From CAVUPF01 sp963803755 (GTDB lineage: Bacteria; Actinomycetota; Thermoleophilia; Solirubrobacterales; 70-9), in NCBI GenBank assembly GCA_963803755.1, contig CAWDNP010000004.1, forward strand, positions 1 to 37,039: a DNA stretch of 37,039 nt, read 5' to 3'. Position numbers and translations under genes: made by a program. Shown here piece by piece: positions 8,317 to 16,170 of the stretch; positions within the stretch are counted from its first letter, which is position 1, and each line of letters begins with the position of its first letter. Under the pieces are notes generated by a model. That model did not search any database, had not been told where the DNA came from, and was given only the letters and a program-made list of their open reading frames with translations.

Positions 8317-9965
8317 TTACGGCGGGATAGAAATCGCGGCAGCTGTGGACGGCGGTACGCCCACATGAGCGGGCTCCGAAGTCGAGGGACACCGCGGCTC
8401 AGATTCGGGTTGGAGAAGGGGTCGAGGCCGGTCACTGGCAGCCAACGATCAAGGAACTGTTCCTTCTCCCAGTCCTCAACCTCCGTCGAACGGCTCGACG
8501 ACTCGAAGTGAAAGAGGATCGTGTCGGGGTCGTAGACGACCCGCAGGCCCTGAGACCGTAGCTTCAGACAGTAGTCCATGTCGTTGTAGTTGACCGGGAA
8601 CGTCGTCGTCAGCCCGCCCACTTCCTCGAAGACATCGCGGCTGGTCATCATGCAGGCGCCGGTGACGGAGAGGTAGTTCTGGGCGACGACCGCGTTGTTG
8701 GAGTAACCCTTGAAATCGCCCGAGAACCCTCTGTAGACATGGCCCGGAAGGCCATGCTCGAACTGGACGCCCGCGTGCTGGAGTCGGCCGTCCTCCCAGA
8801 GAAGTCGTGCACCGACCGCGCCGATCTCGCGGTCGGTCGAGTACATGACCAGTCGCTCGATCCAGTCCGGGGTTACGACCTCCATGTCGTCGTTGAGCAG
8901 CAGCAAGTGCTCGCCCTCGCTACGGATCGCACCGAGGTTGATCTTGGCAGAGAAGCTGAACGGTTGGTCGTAGCGCACTAGCCGCAGCCGGTCTCCAGCG
9001 ATTGCCCGCAGCTCTTCGAGCACCGTCGGAGGCATCGAGGCGTCGACCACGCAGACGATCTCATAAGCGTCGTAGGTCGAAGTCTCGACGATGCTGCGAA
9101 TGCAGTGGCTGACCAGCACGACCGCCTGGTAGTGAACCTCGCGAACCTGGCCACACGTGGGTATGACGATACTCACCTTCGGCTGGCGCTCAAGCGCCGG
9201 ACGCAGGTGGTAGATGCCAGGGTCGACCTCGTCGCGCTCGACTCGAGCTTGAAGCCCGATGCGCCCGCAGTGTGCCTGCACCGCCCGCTTGCCCGCCTCG
9301 AAGGCCCACGGCTTGGCCTTCTCGCCGCCACCTGCAGCCGAGGTCTCCAGCATTCGCCAGTGGTAGAGAACCCGCGGAATGTGGACGACGGCACGTGCCC
9401 GCTCGGTCACCTTGAGTACCAGGTCCCAGTCCTGGGATCCCTCGAACTCCGGGTCAAAGCCGCCGACCTCCTCTACGAGCGAGCGCCGCAACACGCTCAA
9501 ATGGCAGGTGTACATCTGAGTTCTCATCCGCTCAGGGGCCCAATCCGGCTTAAAGAAGGGATGGGAGTGGTAGCCAACCCGATCGATTTTGTCCTCGTCG
9601 GTGTAGACGTAGTCGGCCTCGGGCCTGGACCGGATCGCCTCGTCGACTAGCGCCAGGGCGTCGGGGTGGAGCCTGTCGTCGTGATCGAGCAGGGCAATGA
9701 ACTCGCCCCGCGCCATCTCGAGCGCGTCGTTCGACGCTGCGACGATGCCGCCGTTGGCCTCTCGGTCGCCGATGCGTATGCGCGGGTCGGCCCTGCTTGC
9801 CTCGTCGAGGGTCTCGCGCACGTGCGGTTGGCGGGAGCCGTCGTCGACCAGGCACAACTCCCAGTCATCGAAGCCCTGGCCTCGCACCGAGGCGAGCATT
9901 GCTCGCAGCACGTCCGCCGGTGTCTCGTAGACCGGCGTGACGATCGAGAAGCGGGGATCGGACAC
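8301..9965 (-). CDS. tandem-domain GT2 glycosyltransferase
   Basis: 554 residues from a GTG at 9965, with two GT-A folds in one chain. Domain 1 (about 5-250) starts FSIVTPVYETPADVLRAML and has VDDGS at 40-44 and the metal-binding DHDD at 94-97. Domain 2 (about 262-530) starts KVSIVIPTCGQ, with VVDAS near 308, LLNDDMEV at 356-363 as its metal site, TGACMMTSRDVF and NYNDMDYCLKLRSQGLRVVY, typical of rhamnosyl- and other hexosyltransferases of surface glycans. Such double enzymes often add two sugars in turn. It follows the methyltransferase upstream after 4 bases, so both are probably one transcript. The last 20 or so residues are unlike the family and may come from the deletion that removed the front of the following methyltransferase. 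Donor and acceptor are unknown. Confidence 0.88.
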   Translation of the reverse strand: MSDPRFSIVTPVYETPADVLRAMLASVRGQGFDDWELCLVDDGSRQPHVRETLDEASRADPRIRIGDREANGGIVAASNDALEMARGEFIALLDHDDRLHPDALALVDEAIRSRPEADYVYTDEDKIDRVGYHSHPFFKPDWAPERMRTQMYTCHLSVLRRSLVEEVGGFDPEFEGSQDWDLVLKVTERARAVVHIPRVLYHWRMLETSAAGGGEKAKPWAFEAGKRAVQAHCGRIGLQARVERDEVDPGIYHLRPALERQPKVSIVIPTCGQVREVHYQAVVLVSHCIRSIVETSTYDAYEIVCVVDASMPPTVLEELRAIAGDRLRLVRYDQPFSFSAKINLGAIRSEGEHLLLLNDDMEVVTPDWIERLVMYSTDREIGAVGARLLWEDGRLQHAGVQFEHGLPGHVYRGFSGDFKGYSNNAVVAQNYLSVTGACMMTSRDVFEEVGGLTTTFPVNYNDMDYCLKLRSQGLRVVYDPDTILFHFESSSRSTEVEDWEKEQFLDRWLPVTGLDPFSNPNLSRGVPRLRSPLMWAYRRPQLPRFLSRRKVATR

Positions 9966-9969
9966 TCGG

Positions 9970-10935
9970 TCAGCCTCGCCGGTTCAGCCTGCGGAGGCCG
10001 GCAGCTCCTGTCCAGATAAACCCCGGCACGATTGACCGCACGCGGCCGACAGCGTTGTTCAGGCGGGCCAAGCGGTCTTCGAACTCGGCCAGCCGTCCCC
10101 GCGCCAGTCCAAGCTCGGCGTCCTTGCCTATCAGCAAGTCGCGCAACCGCAGCAACTCCTCTTTCTGGAGGTCGATCTCCTTGCGCAGTGTTGGCCGATC
10201 CTCGGCCTCGCCGTTCTCGATCTTTGTGAGGCGATCCTGCAGCGCCAGGAGCGAGTCGCGCATCTCGGAAACCTCCCACCTCAGCCGCCACCACGAGCGG
10301 TCGTAGCGCCGCACCGTCTCGGCCAGTGGCTCCTCGGTGCGGACGTAGAGAGTGGCCCAGGGCGACAGGTAGGAGGCGTCGTGGTCGAGGTCTCGCAGGA
10401 GCCCTTCGCCGGCGAACGCCGCCGCCCAATCCTCCGGTTGCTGCACGTTGAGATGGGTCGGCTCGCCGTAGTCGTGGGGCGTCGAGGACAGCAGGATGCG
10501 GTCGCTGGCCTGGCAAAGGCTGGCGATGGCCTTGCCGGTCTCCGCAGCAGGGATGTGCTCGATGACCTCAATGCAGGTGATCAAGTCGTAGCGCCGGGTC
10601 AGCGGCTCGGTGAGGGAGCCGACGCTGCAGTAGTCGCGGATCGACTCATGGACCTCCGAGATCGCATAGTCGGAGACGTCGATACCCCAAGCCTTGACGC
10701 CCCGCTTGCGAAGCTCCTCAACGAGGAAGCCCATCGCGCAGCCTGCATCTAGCACGGAAACGGGGTGGAAGTCGCGGATGATTCCGTCGGCGACGTCGCC
10801 AAAGAACGCGAGCCAACGCTCGTTCCGCTCGTATGGGCCTCCACCTCCCCAGTAGTTGAGGTAGTAGGACGGTCCGTAATTGATGTCGCCGGCTTCGCTT
10901 GGGGTCGGCTCGACCGGCGCAGTCTGATCGGGCAT
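9970..10935 (-). CDS. class I SAM methyltransferase with C-terminal coiled coil
   Basis: 321 residues. The N-terminal two thirds is a Rossmann-fold methyltransferase: SAM motif I as VSVLDAGCAMGFLVEELRKR (about 59-78), the acidic strand end AWGIDVSD, and YDLITCIEVIEHIP as motif IV. An aromatic segment NYGPSYYLNYWGGGGPYERN precedes it, as in methyltransferases of sugar and lipopolysaccharide loci. From about residue 215 the chain becomes a long heptad-rich helix (EMRDSLLALQDRLTKIENGE, EIDLQKEELLRLRDLLIGKD) and ends in a basic, weakly hydrophobic segment, a layout seen where methyltransferases cap a glycan and set its length together with glycosyltransferases. It starts the minus-strand operon running to 5607. 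No promoter stands out upstream. Confidence 0.88.
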   Translation of the reverse strand: MPDQTAPVEPTPSEAGDINYGPSYYLNYWGGGGPYERNERWLAFFGDVADGIIRDFHPVSVLDAGCAMGFLVEELRKRGVKAWGIDVSDYAISEVHESIRDYCSVGSLTEPLTRRYDLITCIEVIEHIPAAETGKAIASLCQASDRILLSSTPHDYGEPTHLNVQQPEDWAAAFAGEGLLRDLDHDASYLSPWATLYVRTEEPLAETVRRYDRSWWRLRWEVSEMRDSLLALQDRLTKIENGEAEDRPTLRKEIDLQKEELLRLRDLLIGKDAELGLARGRLAEFEDRLARLNNAVGRVRSIVPGFIWTGAAGLRRLNRRG

Positions 10936-11084
10936 CGGAGCCGAGTTTATCCTGGCTCCTGCGAGGTAGCCGATCCCGTGTCACCGTCCCTCCGCTCGGC
11001 TTGCGGCCGTGCCTTTTGATCTATGGGTGACGAGGATCTGCTGGCGTGCGTAATCAGTGCTTGGCTGTGCGTACCTCCGGCCGC

Positions 11085-11276
11085 GCCCAGTTCGCGCCCA
11101 GACGTAGACGGCGGTGACGCCTCCAAGACGGCCGCGAGCAGCAGTAGCCTGCCGTTGACCAGCTCCAGCTCCCGAACGGCATGGCGGCCAGCAGCGAGTG
11201 GCCGCCAAGCGCAAAGAAGTCATCAGACCCGACCGGCTGGACCCCGCCTTCTCAAAAAGTCTTCGGTACTCGGCCC
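11085..11276 (-). pseudogene. carrier-protein (PCP/ACP) remnant with phosphopantetheine site
   Basis: On the minus strand, one frame reads GVQPVGSDDFFALGGHSLLA, the unmistakable core of a peptidyl/acyl carrier domain; the modified serine codon is at 11195-11197. Upstream, in another frame, GPSTEDF resembles the usual start of such a domain. After a shift near 11178, VRELELVNGRLLLLAAVLEA and TSGRELG give helices 3 and 4. At least two frameshifts and a stop before the core make it non-functional as read. It lies in a 568-base gap (10936-11503) that has no other supportable gene; the 227 bases from 11277 to 11503 show nothing I recognise. An Sfp-type transferase that could modify such a carrier is at 5607-6269. 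Confidence 0.6.
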
Positions 11277-11503
11277 ATTATGTGGCTCGCTGCCGCCTTC
11301 GCGATCGAGGCTCCAACTCAGTAGCCTCCCGCTGAGCTCCCGTCACGACGCCGAGGTCGGTGGGCTCCATTGCGCTCAAATCTGGGAGTCTGAGGTTCGT
11401 CTAAGGAGTGAGTAGGATTCAAGCACGGCCGATCCCTAGCCGTTGGTGACATCGTGTTGCCACTTCGGTTTACGCATCCCTGCATGGACCCAGACCCGAT
11501 GCT

Positions 11504-12064
11504 ATGAAAGCTGTCGACAAGCACCTGCGCAACATGCGCATCGCCAAAGCCAAGGACTTTGTGCGACTTCAAGATGTGGTCGTTGACGTGGGTTGCGCAG
11601 ATGGCACCATGTTCAAGCGTTGGAGGGACCTGATCAAATACGGCTACGGCGTCGACCCCAATCTCAAGGAGAAACAGGAAGCTTCCGCCTTCACGCTCTA
11701 CCCCGGCCTTTTTCCCGACGCTTTGCCGTCGGTCAAATGCGACGTAATAACCATGCTGGCCGTTCTTGAGCACATACCACCCGATGGACAGGCGAAGCTA
11801 CCGCAGGCATGCCATGAGATGCTGCGTCCAGGTGGGCGGATCATCATTACAGTGCCGTCGCCGAGGGTCGACGACATTCTAAATTTACTTAACAAGCTTC
11901 GGGTCGTCGAAGGCATGAGCATGCACGAGCACTACGGCTTTGAGCCTGCCGATACACTGCAGATTTTCGCCCCCCCGCTCTTCCGCTTAGTGGAGCGACG
12001 CAAATTTCAGCTAAGCCTTAACAACCTCTTCGTCTTCGAAAAATTTGAAGCAAATTCGGGCTGA
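11504..12064 (+). CDS. class I SAM methyltransferase
   Basis: 186 residues, short but complete for the small Methyltransf_11/23 group. Motif I is DVVVDVGCADGTMFKRW (about 24-40), the acidic end of strand 2 is YGYGVDPN, motif IV is CDVITMLAVLEHIPPDGQ, and the post-motif turn is CHEMLRPGGRIIITVPSPRV. The tail HEHYGFEPADTLQIF and LSLNNLFVFEKFE is the common end of sugar-locus methyltransferases. It is transcribed against its neighbours, standing alone between the carrier remnant and a GT2 gene. Base composition is visibly less GC-rich than the flanks (ATAAATTT-like stretches near 11880 and 12000), suggesting separate acquisition. The acceptor is unknown. Confidence 0.85.
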   Translation: MKAVDKHLRNMRIAKAKDFVRLQDVVVDVGCADGTMFKRWRDLIKYGYGVDPNLKEKQEASAFTLYPGLFPDALPSVKCDVITMLAVLEHIPPDGQAKLPQACHEMLRPGGRIIITVPSPRVDDILNLLNKLRVVEGMSMHEHYGFEPADTLQIFAPPLFRLVERRKFQLSLNNLFVFEKFEANSG

Positions 12065-12088
12065 GTATCTCAGGTCGACTCCCCCTCA

Positions 12089-13332
12089 TCACTGACGTCG
12101 ATGGCTGTCCACGAGATGACGTGGGGAACGTTGGATCCCAAGGATGGAGACGAAAAAACTGGCGAGGATGGTTTGCACCCCCAGCATGAGCATCATACTG
12201 GCGGGTATGACGATCCGGAGTGTTTCACGATATTCGAGCTGATGGAATCCAGTCCCGCCCCAGATCACGATCGCGATAACTGACAAAATGAAACCGGCAA
12301 GTACAAGTATTGCCCCGGCAAGCACTCCGGCCTCGAGCGTCAACCTGTCCATCAGATCCTCGAGCCACGGCTTGCCAGGGAGAAACCCCTCAGTGACCGC
12401 GTAGACCCGTGCGAATACGGCGAATAGAATCGCCTGGTAACCGACCACGGTCAGGGCACTTGCATAGACCATAGTGTGAACATCGAAGCGGACCCCCAGT
12501 ATGTCCAGCTCTCCGGGCAGTAGGGCAATCATCGTCACCAGGCCGATCAGCATCAAGGCGACGCCTGGATAGAAGAACAGCCAACGAGGGCTGAAGAGCA
12601 GCAGGAAGCGTAAGTGCCGCCATCCGTCGCGCCACGGGCGAAGGTGTGGCTTCCGCGATCGCAGTGCTGGCGAGAGCGTGGTCGGAACCTCGGATATCTT
12701 CAGATCGTTGAGAACGCCTTGACGACCATCTCGCTCGCGAACTCCATCCCCTCGCTCATCAGGTTGAGCGTAGGAAGGATGCTGCGGCGAAAAGCGCGCA
12801 ACCCGCAGTGGAAGTCTCCGATGTCGCTTGGGAAGAAGAGGCGGCCGATGAAGCTCAGGACCGGGTTTCCGAGGTAGCGGTTCAAGAACGGCATTGCGCC
12901 CGGTTCAATGCTTCCCTTGAATCTGTTCCCCATGACCAGGTCATCGCCAGCTCGCAAACGTGCGATGAACAGCGTCAAGGAACCGAAGTCATAGCTAGCA
13001 TCGGCGTCTCCCATCACGATGAAACGACCTCTGGCGGCTTCAAAGCCCCCCAATAGTGCCGCCCCATAGCCTTTTCTGGGGACATCGACTACGTGCGCGC
13101 CGAGTTCTCGTGCAATCTCCTGGGAGCCGTCCGTACTGCCGTTGTCAGCTATGACAATCTCACTCCTGGCTCCGACTTCGTCCAGGCCAGCTTGGGCTTG
13201 CAGGATGCAGTGGCGTATCGACTCCGCCTCGTTGAGGCAGGGCATCACGACTGAAACCTCAGGAGTTTGCACCTGCTCCGCTGACTCATGCATTGAACTC
13301 TCGAGCTCCATCCTGGTGTTCATCTTCGACAT
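12089..13332 (-). CDS. GT2 glycosyltransferase, dolichol-phosphate-mannose synthase-like, with membrane anchor (one frameshift)
   Basis: The first part (13332 down to about 12702) has a GT-A fold: EVSVVMPCLNEAESIRHCIL, IVIADNGSTDGSQE, the metal-binding GDADASYDF near residue 108, and FHCGLRAFRRSIL. The frame ends with a stop right after VVKAFSTI, but a one-base shift at about 12702 continues as NDLKISEVPTTLSPALRSRK and RPWRDGWRHLRFLLLFSPRW, exactly the expected family sequence, followed by four membrane helices ending near 12089. Restored length is about 414 residues. Such enzymes move a sugar from a nucleotide to polyprenyl phosphate on the inner face of the membrane, supplying GT-C enzymes like the one encoded just upstream (stop-to-start gap 11 bases). 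The neat one-base repair favours a sequencing error. Confidence 0.82.
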
Positions 13333-13343
13333 GGCTCGAGCAA

Positions 13344-14939
13344 TCAGCTGGGCGCGGGTCGCTGCATGTCCCTTAGGGCGATTCTACCCGTGGATAACCC
13401 GTAAAGCGAAGCGCCACTGGCCAAGGCGACGAGAAGCATGAGCAAAGCTACCAAGCGAGCGCCCAGCGTGTCAAAGGGCGCATGCCACCAGAAGTCGATC
13501 CCGCTCCTGAAGCCAGGTTCTGAAAGGTTGACCGTGCGACTCCTACCCTCAAAGGGATCATATGTAACCTTGAGGCCTTCGCCAGTAAGTCTTTCGACGA
13601 TCTGGGACGAGATGAGACCCTCAGTTTGAAGCAGGAGAGCGGAGAGCTGGGGAATCCATCGTGTTGGATCGTCCCCATACGGGATTCTTTCGCGATTGAT
13701 GCCGTAGCGCGTTCCATAGATGTCGACACCGGTCAGTTTCTGCACTACGGGTATGTACTGGGCGTACTGCACAGAGACCCCGACCAGCTGGACGAAACAC
13801 GCCACTGTCGCCACTCCCATGAGCACCCTTCGGCGCACCCTTGAGTCGGCCCACCATGCGATCGGAACCAGGAGCGCCCAGGCAGCGGGGACGATGTACC
13901 GCGGCCCCCAAACCTCGTCTCCCCAGTAGGTCGAGGCGCCGGCGACACAGGTTAAGGTCAAGATCAGGGCAAGCAAGGCGGCCGCCAAAGACCGGTCTTG
14001 ACGCCATAGCCTCGGTATGCCGAGAGCACCGAGGATTACCAGAGGGCTGTAGAAGATCAGCCCTTTCCCCGGGCTGAAGAGAAGGCCGAGAACGTTGAGC
14101 GGCATGCTCAGGGTAAGCGCGGATTCCGAATAGCCGAAGTTCGTAGGCGAGCCGAATCGCGCCCAGTTGTACACCCCGATCGCGACAAGCCATACGAGCA
14201 CCGGAATACAGATCGCGAGCCCCAACTTGACGCGCTCGCGCCGGGTCAGACCCATAAAGGTCGGCCACATAAGCACAACTATCGACAGTAGGGCCACGGC
14301 CGAATAGGCCTTGGTGGCAGCCGCTGCGCCACTTGCGAACCCAGTCAGTCCCCAACTTAGTACCGAGGGGCTGCGCCTTGCCCAGACGCCCAGTGCAAAG
14401 GCAACGAGTATGGCCGACATAAAGGTGGTCTCCATGCCGATCTTCGAGTACGGCCATGCGATGCTCGCTACAACGAACATCGACGCTATCGCTGCCGCCC
14501 ATCCGATTGACCGACGAGTCATGTAAACCAGCGCGAAGAGAGCGACTGCTCCCAGCGCAGCAATGAAGGGATTGTAGAACCATAGGAACACCAGGCGGAA
14601 TGGAAGCGTTTCTACCCACCCGAAGTGGCCGTCCACAAAGTGTCCTGCCGCATAAAAGGGTGCCTCCAGCAATGGCTGGAGCAGACCGGTTCGCGCATAG
14701 AAATGCCCCCCAATTCCCGGAATGTCCGCTTTCAGCCCAACTGGCGAGTTTTCTACCGCCCAGAAGTGCCCATCGAGCACGAGTCCTTCCGTGACGGCTG
14801 CGGTCTCGGGTTCGTAGCCGGTGAGTTGCTGGGTGGTGGTCGCAAAGAGGCCGAAGGCCATCAGAAAGACGAGCAGCCCGGCGGCAACCGGTATCGGGAT
14901 CTTGGAGAGACGACGACGCATCCCACGGAATCCTTTCAT
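13344..14939 (-). CDS. polytopic membrane protein, GT-C/GT39-like glycosyltransferase candidate
   Basis: 531 residues with about ten to twelve membrane helices, starting IPVAAGLLVFLMAFGLFATT. The first outer loop has GYEPETAAVTEGLVLDGHFW, where an acidic pair in a tyrosine-rich context resembles the catalytic loop of polyprenyl-phosphate-dependent GT39/GT83 enzymes. Later come HFYARTGLLQPLLEAPFY, SKIGMETTFMSAILVAFALG, GSPTNFGYSES, GKGLIFYSPLVILGALG and a conserved TYWGDEVWGPRYIVPAAWAL typical of this group. A C-terminal soluble stretch (YGDDPTRWIPQLSALLL) lies before the last helix. It precedes a DPM-like GT2 that could make its lipid-linked donor, so the two probably form a pair that adds a sugar outside the membrane. 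The family assignment is by overall pattern only. Confidence 0.72.
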   Translation of the reverse strand: MKGFRGMRRRLSKIPIPVAAGLLVFLMAFGLFATTTQQLTGYEPETAAVTEGLVLDGHFWAVENSPVGLKADIPGIGGHFYARTGLLQPLLEAPFYAAGHFVDGHFGWVETLPFRLVFLWFYNPFIAALGAVALFALVYMTRRSIGWAAAIASMFVVASIAWPYSKIGMETTFMSAILVAFALGVWARRSPSVLSWGLTGFASGAAAATKAYSAVALLSIVVLMWPTFMGLTRRERVKLGLAICIPVLVWLVAIGVYNWARFGSPTNFGYSESALTLSMPLNVLGLLFSPGKGLIFYSPLVILGALGIPRLWRQDRSLAAALLALILTLTCVAGASTYWGDEVWGPRYIVPAAWALLVPIAWWADSRVRRRVLMGVATVACFVQLVGVSVQYAQYIPVVQKLTGVDIYGTRYGINRERIPYGDDPTRWIPQLSALLLQTEGLISSQIVERLTGEGLKVTYDPFEGRSRTVNLSEPGFRSGIDFWWHAPFDTLGARLVALLMLLVALASGASLYGLSTGRIALRDMQRPAPS

Positions 14940-15099
14940 CTGGGCCCGACTGCGGTTTGCCCGCTGAGCATTACCCTGGGCGGCGTCTTGCCAACGCCGT
15001 GCCTCCGCCGAGGACTAGTGCCCCCTTCTCCGAGCGTTTGACCGGAAACTCCCGCCTGCCGGCGAACTGGAACGCATGACCCCGACCACGGAGGTGGTT

Positions 15100-15233
15100 A
15101 TGCGTTTCCCGGAGGTGCTCGTCAAGCCTCTCGCCCACGACGAGGCGGTGCAACTGAAGCGGATGTCCAAGCAGACCAAACACCAGTCCACCCGCCAGCG
15201 GGCGGCGATCATCTTAGTCTCCAACACGCAGAT
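15100..15233 (+). mobile_element. 5' fragment of an IS630-family transposase
   Basis: From the ATG at 15100 (or 15076) the reading MRFPEVLVKPLAHDEAVQLK, then RMSKQTKHQSTRQRAAIILV and SNTQM is the N-terminal DNA-binding region of IS630-type transposases, whose next residues are normally a helix-turn-helix and then the DDE core. Here homology ends at about 15233 and the frame runs into unrelated sequence to a stop at 15274-15276. No DDE residues, terminal repeat pair or TA duplication can be seen. It is a dead stub. Confidence 0.65.
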
Positions 15234-15318
15234 GTTGAGCCCAGATCTGAGAGGCGAGGGCTACTACAAGGCTTGAGTCAACGAATCCAGCGCTACCGAT
15301 GATGAGGATGCGCTCCAT
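15214..15318 (-). pseudogene. 5' stub of an NAD-dependent sugar epimerase/dehydratase
   Basis: Four bases after the stop of the ABC permease, an ATG at 15318 opens a 34-codon frame reading MERILIIGSAGFVDSSLVVA, the first beta strand and glycine-rich NAD loop of an extended SDR (usual form GGAGFIGS; the second motif glycine is replaced by Asp). After about 22 residues it runs into the reverse strand of the IS630 stub and stops at 15214-15216. The spacing shows it was once the next gene of the wzt-wzm operon. Insertion of the element followed by deletion of the rest of both genes explains the junction at about 15234-15245. Confidence 0.55.
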
Positions 15319-15321
15319 GCC

Positions 15322-16170
15322 TTAGATCTCCTCGGCGATGCGCGGCGCCGCACGATTGAAGGTCCAGACTCCCAGCACGCAGATTCCGACAAAGAGGACT
15401 ATTGAGGGGAGCAAGTTGACCACGCCCCCGGCAGCTTGCACAGCCGATGGGGCGGCTGGGTCGATGACCCAGACACGGATCTGCTCGAAGATCGGTGCCA
15501 GCGGGTTCAGCATGATCAGATGCCTGAATTTGCTGGGAACATTTTCGATGGGGAAGATGACCGGGGTCGCGTAGATGAGGACCCCTACTAACACCGTCCA
15601 TATGATCAGTACATCTCGAAAGCGGACATACAGAGCCGAAAGCATCATTCCCGCGGTCGCGGTGAATACGAAAAGCAGCCCTAGGGCAACCGGAAACAGC
15701 AGCCAGGTCCAGGTCGGGTCGACTCCAGAGGCAAGAATAAAGACGAAGACGACCACGAGATTGAGGCCGAGATTGAAGAGAGCCGTGAGGACGACAGACA
15801 GGGGGATGACCATCCGCGGAAACTGGGTCTTTCGGACAATTCCCTCCTGTGCCAGTACTGCTTGGACGGAAATCTGTGTCGCTTCCTGAAAGAACCCATA
15901 AAGAACGATGCCCAGCAGGAGTCCCACGGCGTAGTTGGGAACTCCGACGCCGACGTGGGCGATCTTCGTAAACACAACCAGCAGCACGGCAAACTGAATC
16001 AGCGGTCGTACCAGGGACCACAGGTAGCCGAACACCGTGCCGAAGTACATGCGCTTGAATTCGGTCACAGACATCAGCCAGAGCAGGTCGAAAAAGCGCC
16101 GGCGACCTCCCCCCAGCGATGATGGCCCTCGCACCTCTAGCAGCTCGGGGGTTGATGCGCCAGGGCTCAC
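15322..16170 (-). CDS. wzm: ABC-2 type polysaccharide exporter permease (Wzm-like)
   Basis: 282 residues from a GTG at 16170 that overlaps the ATPase stop (GTGA). The layout is that of the O-antigen/teichoic-acid permeases: a cytoplasmic N-terminal stretch, then LLWLMSVTEFKRMYFGTVFG as the amphipathic coupling segment, FGYLWSLVRPLIQFAVLLVV, and five further membrane helices, with the conserved TQFPRMVIPLSVVLTALFNL and YATPVIFPIENVPSKFRHLI, LNPLAPIFEQIRVWVID before the last helix. It pairs with the ATP-binding gene next to it to carry a finished undecaprenyl-linked glycan across the inner membrane. The symbol reflects family role rather than proven orthology. Confidence 0.9.
   Translation of the reverse strand: MSPGASTPELLEVRGPSSLGGGRRRFFDLLWLMSVTEFKRMYFGTVFGYLWSLVRPLIQFAVLLVVFTKIAHVGVGVPNYAVGLLLGIVLYGFFQEATQISVQAVLAQEGIVRKTQFPRMVIPLSVVLTALFNLGLNLVVVFVFILASGVDPTWTWLLFPVALGLLFVFTATAGMMLSALYVRFRDVLIIWTVLVGVLIYATPVIFPIENVPSKFRHLIMLNPLAPIFEQIRVWVIDPAAPSAVQAAGGVVNLLPSIVLFVGICVLGVWTFNRAAPRIAEEI

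Noticed and set aside
10981..11223. 80-codon minus-strand frame starting TSLRLAATRCWPPC as a small gene
   Set aside because: It is the wrong frame of the carrier-protein remnant, whose GGHSL core is read one base over.
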